Below, in pieces: positions 7,826-15,850 of a DNA stretch of 64,000 nt (its first letter is position 1; every line of letters starts with the position of its first letter). The stretch lies in contig JALNWG010000001.1 of NCBI GenBank assembly GCA_023231005.1, positions 138,309 to 202,308 of the forward strand. Reading direction: 5' to 3'. The position numbers were made by a program, and so were the translations under genes. The notes below the pieces were generated by a model. The model made no database searches and was not told where the DNA came from. It worked only from the letters and a program-made list of their open reading frames with translations. The stretch is from Bacteroidales bacterium. GTDB lineage: Bacteria; Bacteroidota; Bacteroidia; Bacteroidales; FEN-979.

Positions 7826-10800
7826 TCAGTGTTGATAAACTTTTTCAACATAGCGGTCATAGTATTTCTTCAAGGCTTTTTCCGCGGGATCAGCCAGTTT
7901 GTCCTGCTTGGCTTCCCGTGTGATTACACTCAGCCTTTGGAGGGTATACAATGACTCCTGAATGCTGTAATCCATGGCTTTCAAATCTTCGTCCGGAAAA
8001 GAAAAGTAATAGGCCAAATCATCTGTAGAATACTTCAACAACTTCTCTGCAATTTGATTGGCTTTTGACATTTCTCCGATTTGGTAATAACCTTCAACCA
8101 ATGGAACAGTGAAAAAATCATATTTCACAGCCCGGTCCGGGAAAACCTCCATACACCGATCAAGTACCCGGCGGGCCGAATCTTTCTTCCCTTCCTGTAT
8201 CAACGCATCCGATAGCCGGCCAAACAAGTTTCGCATGTTCATGAACATTTTGACGTTGTTGTCGTCAATATAGACACCAGGCTTGTTGGCATTTCCCCAT
8301 TTAAATTTGTTCATTACATTATCGTACATCACCGGTGTATTCACTTCGCCAATCTGGCCTTCAGGATTTTTAGCGCGGACAGGCAAAAGCCGGTATGCCA
8401 TTCCTTCGAGATGAAAATATTTCTCAAGGCCGATGTATGTATCCGGGCTGGTGGTCATGACAAAATAGATGGGACGTTTCCAGTTATTGGTAGCAAGAAG
8501 ATCAAGTACCATCAGGTTATTCTTTTCAATCGCCTGCCCTTTAAATTCCCACCGCAAGGTATCCAACCTTCTTGTCATATTCTCCGAAAGATGTCCGTTT
8601 TTCAAAATATCCGGAAGATTAACCGTCACCATGAATTTTTTTGTCGGGAAATAGTCAATCATTCCAATCTGAGCGGTGTTCATTTTTAATTTACTGTCAT
8701 CCTGGACAAGAATTCCGAAAATATCCTTTAAATCGACATAGGTATCTTTCAATCCGGAATCCTCGAACACGTATGTAACATCATGATTTCCCTGCCGATA
8801 CTTATCTTTGGTAAGGGAGAATGGAACCGGATCTGAATTATAGGCCTTGCGTTTCATCTGATCGATGTACCACTCGGTATTCAACAAACTAAGATTGACA
8901 ACCCTTACATCCGTACGGATTCCCTCAACTTCCTGTGCATACCAGAGTGGGAAGGTATCGTTGTCGCCATTGGCAAAAAGAATTGCATTGGGGGCACATG
9001 AATTCAAGTAATTCTCTGCAATAGCAAGGGATGTGTATCGGTTCGACCGATCATGGTCGTCCCATCCCTGCTGTGCCATCAAAGTGACAACACCCATCCC
9101 GAGAATCAGGGATAAGATTTGAGAAAAATTATGTTTCATCCATCGACCCAGCCAATCATTCACTTGAATTATCCCCAGGCCGATCCAGATGGCAAAGGCG
9201 TAGAAAGAACCGGCAAAGGAATAGTCCCTTTCGCGAGGCTGCGGAGAGTGAGAATTAAGATACAACACAATGGCTATTCCGGTCATAAAAAACAACAAAA
9301 AGATCACCCAGGCACTTTGCTTATCTCTTCGAAGTGTAAAATAAATCCCAATCAATCCAAGGAGGAGCGGTAGAAAATAGAAACTGTTATCTCCTTTGTT
9401 TTTCGGGCCATCAGCGATTTTAGGAGGACCAAGACGCATCGTGTCAATAAAAGTCACCCCGCTTTTCCAATTTCCATCGAGTTTATTACCCATCCCCTGA
9501 ATATCATTTTGTTTTCCAACAAAATTCCACATAAAATAACGATAGTACATGTGGGTCAACTGATAATTCCAGAAGAAGGTAAGGTTTTCCGCAAAAGTAG
9601 GCACATTGCGGGTCTCCGACTGTTCACCATTCTGAATCTGTATCGGATTTCCCTTTACCTTTCCCCAACGGATATATTCAGCTTCAAACCGGGGTTCCGA
9701 TTGATCCCACATACGTGGGAACAGGGTCGTAAAACGCGGATCAAAAACCGGGATGACCTTCTCCCGTTTATCTGTAATAATGTATTTTCCCGATTTTGTA
9801 TCCTTGGTATATACCGGATTCCCATTGATTCGGTCAATCACAGGGGCATTGTAATATTGCCCTTTCAGTAACGGCCAATCACCATATTGCTCCCTATTGA
9901 GATACGCAAGGAGGTACATGGCGTTTTCCGGATTATTTTCATCAATCGGGGTATCGGCATTACTACGGATAACCAACATCATGAAAGAAGAATAGCCGAT
10001 AATGATAAAGGTAAAACCCAGAATGATGGAATTCCAGATGGGTTTCCCTTTTTTTCTGGTATAATACAATCCCCAGATAATAAGGCCAATCAACAGGACA
10101 AAATAGATGATTGTTCCTGTATTGAATGGCAGGTTGAGACTGTTTACAAAGAAAAGCTCGAATAGCCCTGCCAGTTTGATGACCCAGGGGATAATAAGAT
10201 ACATGACGAAAGCCAGGATCAAAATGGAAAGAATGGTTGTAAGAACAATTCCCTTCCAGGTTGGGTTGGCTTTTTTCTTAAAATAGTAAACAAAGGTGAT
10301 CGCAGGAATTGCGAGAAGATTGAGAAGATGGACCCCAATAGAAAGACCAACGAGGTAAGCGATTAAGATAAGCCAGCGAAAGGCATGTTTTTCTTCGGCA
10401 TGTTCTTCCCATTTAAATATCGCCCAAACAACAATCGCAGTAAAAAAGGATGACATTGCATAAACTTCACCCTCTACGGCTGAAAACCAAAAAGAATCGG
10501 TGAAAGTATAAGCCAGGGCTCCTGTTAATCCGGCAATCATGATCATTCTCATTTTCTGGTTGGTCATTTCACCATTTCGCAAAGCGATTTTTTTAGCAAT
10601 TATGGTTATGGTCCAGAACAGAAAAAGAATGGTAAAACCGCTCGCCAGGGCCGACATGGTATTGACCATCCGGGCAACCAGGGTCACATCGCCAAATGCA
10701 AAGAGGGAGAAAAAACGACCAATCAATTGGAATAACGGCGCTCCCGGAGGATGACCGACCTCCAATTTAAAGGCAGTGGCTATATATTCCCCACAATCCC

Positions 10801-10900
10801 AAAAACTCATAGTAGGTTCTGAAGTCAGGATATAAACTGTAGATGCGATGGTAAATACAATCCACCCTAACCAGTTGTTGACTTTTTTATAGATCTTCAT
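7826..10900 (-). CDS. DUF2723 multi-pass membrane protein (TMEM260/GT117-like)
   Basis: This is a 1024-residue membrane protein. About ten helices lie in the first ~330 residues, two or three more near 510-600, then a large soluble region, and TPR-like helices close the C terminus (about 880-1020). The N terminus (WDCGEYIATAFKLEVGHPPGAPL) is the DUF2723 signature. DUF2723 is shared with animal TMEM260, a protein O-mannosyltransferase (CAZy GT117), so an O-glycosyltransferase role in envelope or protein glycosylation is a reasonable inference. I chose the ATG at 10900. A GTG at 10918 is in frame but would lie almost at the predicted transcription start given the -7 element at 10923-10930. Confidence 0.85.
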   Translation of the reverse strand: MKIYKKVNNWLGWIVFTIASTVYILTSEPTMSFWDCGEYIATAFKLEVGHPPGAPLFQLIGRFFSLFAFGDVTLVARMVNTMSALASGFTILFLFWTITIIAKKIALRNGEMTNQKMRMIMIAGLTGALAYTFTDSFWFSAVEGEVYAMSSFFTAIVVWAIFKWEEHAEEKHAFRWLILIAYLVGLSIGVHLLNLLAIPAITFVYYFKKKANPTWKGIVLTTILSILILAFVMYLIIPWVIKLAGLFELFFVNSLNLPFNTGTIIYFVLLIGLIIWGLYYTRKKGKPIWNSIILGFTFIIIGYSSFMMLVIRSNADTPIDENNPENAMYLLAYLNREQYGDWPLLKGQYYNAPVIDRINGNPVYTKDTKSGKYIITDKREKVIPVFDPRFTTLFPRMWDQSEPRFEAEYIRWGKVKGNPIQIQNGEQSETRNVPTFAENLTFFWNYQLTHMYYRYFMWNFVGKQNDIQGMGNKLDGNWKSGVTFIDTMRLGPPKIADGPKNKGDNSFYFLPLLLGLIGIYFTLRRDKQSAWVIFLLFFMTGIAIVLYLNSHSPQPRERDYSFAGSFYAFAIWIGLGIIQVNDWLGRWMKHNFSQILSLILGMGVVTLMAQQGWDDHDRSNRYTSLAIAENYLNSCAPNAILFANGDNDTFPLWYAQEVEGIRTDVRVVNLSLLNTEWYIDQMKRKAYNSDPVPFSLTKDKYRQGNHDVTYVFEDSGLKDTYVDLKDIFGILVQDDSKLKMNTAQIGMIDYFPTKKFMVTVNLPDILKNGHLSENMTRRLDTLRWEFKGQAIEKNNLMVLDLLATNNWKRPIYFVMTTSPDTYIGLEKYFHLEGMAYRLLPVRAKNPEGQIGEVNTPVMYDNVMNKFKWGNANKPGVYIDDNNVKMFMNMRNLFGRLSDALIQEGKKDSARRVLDRCMEVFPDRAVKYDFFTVPLVEGYYQIGEMSKANQIAEKLLKYSTDDLAYYFSFPDEDLKAMDYSIQESLYTLQRLSVITREAKQDKLADPAEKALKKYYDRYVEKVYQH

Positions 10901-10922
10901 AGAGGCTGGCTTTGACACCCCG

Positions 10923-10930
10923 CAAAGGTA
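10923..10930 (-). promoter_or_regulatory. -7 element TACCTTTG for the DUF2723 gene
   Basis: Read on the minus strand this is TACCTTTG, a full TAnnTTTG match, 22 bases before the ATG at 10900. It sits back to back with the gpmA -7 element, 21 bases apart. Confidence 0.55.
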
Positions 10931-10951
10931 GGAAAAATAGAACCATTTTTG

Positions 10952-10959
10952 TATTTTTG
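10952..10959 (+). promoter_or_regulatory. -7 element TATTTTTG for gpmA
   Basis: TATTTTTG matches TAnnTTTG and lies 24 bases before the gpmA ATG at 10984. Confidence 0.5.
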
Positions 10960-10983
10960 TGCCGGTAACAAAATCAAGATCAC

Positions 10984-11730
10984 ATGAACAAACTTGTATT
11001 GATACGCCATGGGGAAAGTACCTGGAATAAAGAAAACCGGTTCACCGGATGGACGGATGTCGATCTGTCGGAACGTGGCATCAAAGAGGCCATGGAAGCC
11101 GGAAAACTGCTAAAGGAAGAAGGTTTTGAATTTAAAATCTCCTATACTTCCTATCTCACACGGGCCATTCGGACATTATGGCTGATATTGGAACAAATGG
11201 ATTTATTATGGATCCCGGCATATAAAACCTGGCGCCTGAATGAAAAACATTATGGCGTACTTCAAGGGTTGAACAAATCGGAAATGGCCGAAAAATACGG
11301 TGATGAACAGGTTTTGATCTGGAGAAGAAGCTACGATGTCCGTCCTCCCTCCCTTGATCTGGATGATCCGCGTCACCCCCGCTTTGATCCCCGTTACCGG
11401 GACCTTGAACCCAAGAACATTCCCGGTACAGAAGCGCTCCAAGATACCGTCAACCGGATTGTGCCCTATTGGAAAGAGGTCATTGAACCAGCTGTGTCCA
11501 AATATCACCAGGTTATTGTATCCGCTCATGGTAATAGTCTCCGGGGAATTGTGAAACATCTGAAAAAAATATCCGACCAGGATATTGTCGGCATTAACCT
11601 CCCAACGGGTGTCCCTTATGTATTTGAATTCGATGAAAAGATGAACTTACTGAAAGATTATTTTTTGGGAGATCCTGAAGTAATTAAAAAGCTAATGGAA
11701 GAGGTGGCTAACCAAGGTAAGAAAAAATAA
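10984..11730 (+). CDS. gpmA: 2,3-bisphosphoglycerate-dependent phosphoglycerate mutase
   Basis: GpmA interconverts 3- and 2-phosphoglycerate in glycolysis and gluconeogenesis. The 248 residues are the standard length. The phosphohistidine motif RHGES (His9) is at the N terminus, followed by the NRFTGW substrate loop, the RAIRTLW helix, the LNEKHYGVLQGLNK motif and the second catalytic His in SAHGNSLR. It is transcribed divergently from the DUF2723 gene and is followed after 9 bases by a PP1-type phosphatase gene. Confidence 0.97.
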   Translation: MNKLVLIRHGESTWNKENRFTGWTDVDLSERGIKEAMEAGKLLKEEGFEFKISYTSYLTRAIRTLWLILEQMDLLWIPAYKTWRLNEKHYGVLQGLNKSEMAEKYGDEQVLIWRRSYDVRPPSLDLDDPRHPRFDPRYRDLEPKNIPGTEALQDTVNRIVPYWKEVIEPAVSKYHQVIVSAHGNSLRGIVKHLKKISDQDIVGINLPTGVPYVFEFDEKMNLLKDYFLGDPEVIKKLMEEVANQGKKK

Positions 11731-11739
11731 TTCGTAACG

Positions 11740-12456
11740 ATGCCAAAACGATGGGTAATTCCCGACATTCATGGTTGTGCTAAAACCTTACAGGCGCTGA
11801 TCAACGATCTGATTAAGCCCATGCGTTCGGATGAACTCTATTTTCTGGGTGATTATGTTGACCGTGGGCCTGATTCAAAAGGGGTAATTGATTTTATCCG
11901 GAGACTTGAACAGGAAAAATACAATTTGGTAGCATTGAAGGGAAATCATGAAGATTTCATGATCGAACTTTATGATGGTATGCATCATGCAAAATCAGCA
12001 TGGTGGTATAAATTCGGCAATAAAAAATACAATTCGTGGGCTGAAATCGGCGGGAAACCAACATTACAATGTTTTGATGCACAAAATATTACAGATATTC
12101 CAACAGATTATATTGAATGGATGCGCCATCTTCCCCTTTATGTTTCCCTTGATGATTTCATTCTTGTTCACGCCGGATTGAATTTTAAAAATGAGGATCC
12201 CTTTGAAGATCAGCGGGCCATGCTCTGGCTCCGCGATTATGAAATCAACGCTGAAAAGATTGGCAAACGCCGTCTTATCCACGGGCACGTGCCTGTAAAT
12301 ATGGAGTTGATCTCAATGTTGGTTAAAAGCCGGGGATATAAATTCATTGATCTTGATAACGGTCCGTATTTACAAGGAAAAGACGGATTTGGCAATCTTG
12401 TAGCGCTGGAATTGAATAGTATGGAAATGGCGATTCAATACAATTTGGATTTTTAA
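11740..12456 (+). CDS. Serine/threonine protein phosphatase, PP1-like metallophosphoesterase
   Basis: The 238-residue cytoplasmic phosphatase carries the whole binuclear metal signature of the PPP family: PDIHG near residue 9, GDYVDRGPDSKG near 37-48, and LKGNHE near 67-72. A distal HAGL motif and a late HGH motif supply the remaining metal ligands. Bacterial homologues (PrpA/PrpB type, ApaH-like) dephosphorylate proteins or dinucleotides, and the substrate here is unknown. It lies 9 bases after gpmA and is probably co-transcribed with it. Confidence 0.88.
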   Translation: MPKRWVIPDIHGCAKTLQALINDLIKPMRSDELYFLGDYVDRGPDSKGVIDFIRRLEQEKYNLVALKGNHEDFMIELYDGMHHAKSAWWYKFGNKKYNSWAEIGGKPTLQCFDAQNITDIPTDYIEWMRHLPLYVSLDDFILVHAGLNFKNEDPFEDQRAMLWLRDYEINAEKIGKRRLIHGHVPVNMELISMLVKSRGYKFIDLDNGPYLQGKDGFGNLVALELNSMEMAIQYNLDF

Positions 12457-12536
12457 GTGTGAAAAGACTGAGTCGGAAGCCATGTTAAAGGGGACCCTGA
12501 TTTTCATTAAGGTGTCAGGATTTCCGAAATAGTTTG

Positions 12537-15500
12537 CTAAAGGACCGGAAGTTTTCCAGGGATTGATTTACCACCAGGCAGAACAAAGAAGAAGGTTGAG
12601 CCATTTCCCTCTTTGCTTTCAACCCAGATCCGGCCATTGTTTTTTTCGATGAACTCTTTGCACAAAATCAACCCGAGACCGGTACCAGTTTCATTGGCCG
12701 TGCCTTTCACTACCGTTCGTTGCTCAATTTTAAACAATTTTTCCATCAACCAGGCAGGAATACCCATTCCATCATCTTTCACAAAAACGAGAACATTTCC
12801 CAGATCCTGCAATTCCATGCCGATAATAATTTTACCACCAGGAAAAGTAAATTTAATTGCATTTGAGATCAGATTTCTTATCACCGTATCGATCATATTC
12901 CGATCGGCAAAAACCTGTAAGTCGCTACTACTTTTGGCTGTCAGTGTGATTTTTTTACTATGAACCGACATGTCAAACAAGCCGATATTATCTGCGATGA
13001 CTTCTGTAAGTGAAAACATTTCCGGTTCAAATGGAAGAGCACCACGTTGAGTACGAGCCCAGGTCAAAAGATTATCGAGAAGATCAATAGTTCGCACAGA
13101 TGCCGATTTCAGTTTTAGTAACATCTGCTTTTGTTCGGTTTCCGTATAATCCGATTCTTCACTTGTAAGAAGATCAAGGTAACCCAGAATCACATTAAAT
13201 GGGCTTCTCAGATCGTGTGCAATGATGGAGAAAAAACTGTCTTTCGCTGCATTGCTTTCTTTCAATTGCTGTTCTGATTTTTTTAATTCTATTGTTCTCA
13301 GATTAACTTGCTCCTGAAGCCGGTTTTTATACCGGTTTACGATAATGAATCTCGCCGTAAGAAAAATGATGCAGGAAAAAAGGAGTAATGCAAAGGAAAG
13401 GACCCACAAACTGGCCCAGAAAGGCGGACGGATTACAAAGGTGGCAGAGATTACAGGATCACTCCAGATACCGACACTATTTCTTGCTTTCAAATAAAAT
13501 CTATAGGAACCCGGCCTAAGGTTATTAAAGATAAAATTGCTTTTTGTATAGAGTTGCTCATTCGACCATCCTGTATCATATCCTTCCAGAAAATATTTAA
13601 CAAAGATCTGTTGTTCATTAATCAAGGAGATCACTCTGGTTTGAAAAATAAGATCATTCTTACCATAAGGAAATTTCATATTTCGATACGGATCTACTGA
13701 ATCTTTATCAACCCCGGCCGAGAGAAGTTGGACCTTTGGAGGAGGGATCTCACCGGATTTATAATCGAATTCGGGACGGAATTGAGTGAGTCCATTGCTG
13801 GTGCCAAACCAGAGATGGTTTTTGCTGTCGATAAACCCTGCAGCCCTGTTTATTTCCTGTCCCGCTAATCCATCGGTCATCGTAAAATGGTCCATTTTTT
13901 TACCATTCCAACGATATATCCCATTATCAGTTCCAAACCAGAGGTTCGTCTGATGGTCTTCAAAAATCAGGTAAACGGGTTTGTCAATCATAAATCCACC
14001 ACGATTCACGCGCATCAAATCATGATTTTTCAATTCAAATAACCCGGCTGCAGTGCCCACCAATTGCCTCTTTTTCGAATCAATAATAAAGGCAAATACA
14101 TTGTTTGCTAATTTGTTATCAGGAGATATAAAACCGGTAAATTTGCTTTCATTCATCTTGACAAGACCGAAACCGATGGTTGCAATATAGATCGAGCCAT
14201 TGGGAGTTATAAATACTTTCCGAATCCTGTTGTTATAGGTTTTTCCCAGATCAATCTTTATAAATCTGTCTTTGTCGAACTTAAAGAATCCAGATGTGGT
14301 TCCGACATAGAGTTCATTTGATGGAGTGAAGGCTACAGAATAAGGGAAACCCATCAAACCTTGCTTTTCACCATACCAGGTTATATTTCTGGACTTATCC
14401 AAACGAGCCAATCCAAGTGAATTTGCAGCCAACCAAAGGTTGCCATGAATATCTTTTTGAATATCAAGAACTCTTGCCTGAAATTTTGGTTTTTGCTGTA
14501 ATGGATCCAAGGAATAGCGCAACATCTTCTTGCCATTGTAAAAAGTCAGTCCACCATCATGTCCAAAAACATAACTGCCAGGGGAAGCCTCAATAGCAGC
14601 AGACACTTCATTGCTATAAAGTCCATCTCTTTCAAAGAAACTCACAAACCGCTCTGCCGAAATTTTTGTAATCCCACGATAGCCCGTGATCCAAATATTC
14701 ATCTCCCGGTCAACCAACGCCGATGTTCCCCCTTCTGAAATCAAACCTTTTTCATGATCCAGAACCTCCATTGAATTTGAAGCCTGGTCGTAATAGTTCA
14801 CCTTATATAAATTACCAAATAATAGTTTTCCATTACGTCCTATATGCAAAAAACAGGGTCGGCCAAATCCTTCATTAAAGCGTTGAAAGTTGGTCGCAAT
14901 TGATTTAAAATTCCCGCCAGAAAGATGACCAATCCAGTTACTACCGAGCGCCCAAAGGCAATTGCCCTTACGCTCTATTGCATAAATATCCCCGGAAAGC
15001 AAGGGTGAAGATAGAACCTGAACGGGAGGGTGAATATCGTCGTGGAGCACCATCAACCCCTTTTCAGAAGCGATGAAGATATTTCCTTCAAACCCCCTCA
15101 CACTATTGATACTTCTATCCGGTATTCCACTTAAATTGGTAAAATGCTTCCATTGTTTTTTGGAATATCGGAAAAATCCATTATCGACGGTGCCGACCAG
15201 GATAACAAGGTCTCCCTTATCGTAATATACATCCAGAGAATTGTAAGTCGCCTGAAAATCAACAGGAACCTGTTTGTAGGTAGGGATCTTTTCCCACTTT
15301 TTCCCATTATATCGTAAAACAGTAAGGGGACCGCTTTCAGGCACAGCCCAAAGTTGTTCCTTTTCATCGATAAGAAGGATAGTATAACTAATCAACTGAG
15401 TTCCATCAATTGAACTAAAGTTTGTGAAATGAGTACCATCATAACATGATATTCCCCCACGACGGCCAATCCATATCACCCCTGAAGAATCCTGGGCTAC

Positions 15501-15662
15501 ACTATATATGGTGGAGTTCGCAAGGCCGTCGGCTTCACTATACGTCCGGGTCAGGTAACGTTGACCTAAGACCTCCCCTCCACTCAATAAAAGGCATGAA
15601 AGAAGAGCTATGCTTATTCTGGAAATATATCTGATCAAAAGATTTTTCAATATCTTTATCAA
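12537..15662 (-). CDS. Two-component sensor histidine kinase with regulator-propeller sensor
   Basis: The 1041-residue membrane sensor has a signal peptide-like N terminus and a long periplasmic region of regulator-propeller repeats (about 35-650; WIGRRGG, WFGTDNGIYRW and WFGTSNGLTQF are typical). A Y_Y_Y domain follows (about 660-730), then one membrane helix (~745-765), a HisKA domain with H-box IAHDLRSPF (His ~815), and a HATPase with N-box NLISNAIKF, DDGMGIP and GTGLGL. It ends after the kinase domain, without the receiver and AraC-type regulator of classic hybrid systems, so its partner regulator must be elsewhere. No ATG exists near the N terminus. The start is TTG at 15662, or the in-frame TTG at 15650. 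Glycan sensing is typical of this family but not shown here. Confidence 0.9.
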   Translation of the reverse strand: MIKILKNLLIRYISRISIALLSCLLLSGGEVLGQRYLTRTYSEADGLANSTIYSVAQDSSGVIWIGRRGGISCYDGTHFTNFSSIDGTQLISYTILLIDEKEQLWAVPESGPLTVLRYNGKKWEKIPTYKQVPVDFQATYNSLDVYYDKGDLVILVGTVDNGFFRYSKKQWKHFTNLSGIPDRSINSVRGFEGNIFIASEKGLMVLHDDIHPPVQVLSSPLLSGDIYAIERKGNCLWALGSNWIGHLSGGNFKSIATNFQRFNEGFGRPCFLHIGRNGKLLFGNLYKVNYYDQASNSMEVLDHEKGLISEGGTSALVDREMNIWITGYRGITKISAERFVSFFERDGLYSNEVSAAIEASPGSYVFGHDGGLTFYNGKKMLRYSLDPLQQKPKFQARVLDIQKDIHGNLWLAANSLGLARLDKSRNITWYGEKQGLMGFPYSVAFTPSNELYVGTTSGFFKFDKDRFIKIDLGKTYNNRIRKVFITPNGSIYIATIGFGLVKMNESKFTGFISPDNKLANNVFAFIIDSKKRQLVGTAAGLFELKNHDLMRVNRGGFMIDKPVYLIFEDHQTNLWFGTDNGIYRWNGKKMDHFTMTDGLAGQEINRAAGFIDSKNHLWFGTSNGLTQFRPEFDYKSGEIPPPKVQLLSAGVDKDSVDPYRNMKFPYGKNDLIFQTRVISLINEQQIFVKYFLEGYDTGWSNEQLYTKSNFIFNNLRPGSYRFYLKARNSVGIWSDPVISATFVIRPPFWASLWVLSFALLLFSCIIFLTARFIIVNRYKNRLQEQVNLRTIELKKSEQQLKESNAAKDSFFSIIAHDLRSPFNVILGYLDLLTSEESDYTETEQKQMLLKLKSASVRTIDLLDNLLTWARTQRGALPFEPEMFSLTEVIADNIGLFDMSVHSKKITLTAKSSSDLQVFADRNMIDTVIRNLISNAIKFTFPGGKIIIGMELQDLGNVLVFVKDDGMGIPAWLMEKLFKIEQRTVVKGTANETGTGLGLILCKEFIEKNNGRIWVESKEGNGSTFFFVLPGGKSIPGKLPVL

Positions 15663-15669
15663 AAGTACT

Positions 15670-15691
15670 AATTATTAGCTATCTAATAATT
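15670..15691. repeat. Inverted repeat, 9-bp arms, between sensor kinase and T9SS gene
   Basis: AATTATTAG-CTAT-CTAATAATT is a perfect 9-bp inverted repeat with a 4-base centre. It lies 8 bases upstream of the sensor-kinase TTG start codon, in the ~190-base AT-rich gap that also holds the promoter of the next plus-strand gene. It could be an operator or a leader hairpin. The AT content means chance cannot be excluded. Confidence 0.4.
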
Positions 15692-15775
15692 TATAAAGTT
15701 GTAATTTTAAGATTATCCAGGAAAATATTACAATAAAAAGTAAGAATTAAATTAGGTTAATCGAAAACCATTCAA

Positions 15776-15783
15776 TATATTTG
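15776..15783 (+). promoter_or_regulatory. -7 element TATATTTG for the T9SS protein gene
   Basis: TATATTTG matches TAnnTTTG and lies 67 bases before the chosen ATG at 15851. Transcription from here would start near the alternative ATG at 15791, making that start unlikely. Confidence 0.45.
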
Positions 15784-15850
15784 TAATGAATTGAATATTG
15801 AAAACCATTATCTATATCTGTTAATTTTCTGTAAACCAAATTCATATATC

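Noticed and set aside
12457..12536. Weak CCTGA/TCAGG hairpin after the phosphatase gene
   Set aside because: The stem is only five pairs with no T tract, so it is not called a terminator.
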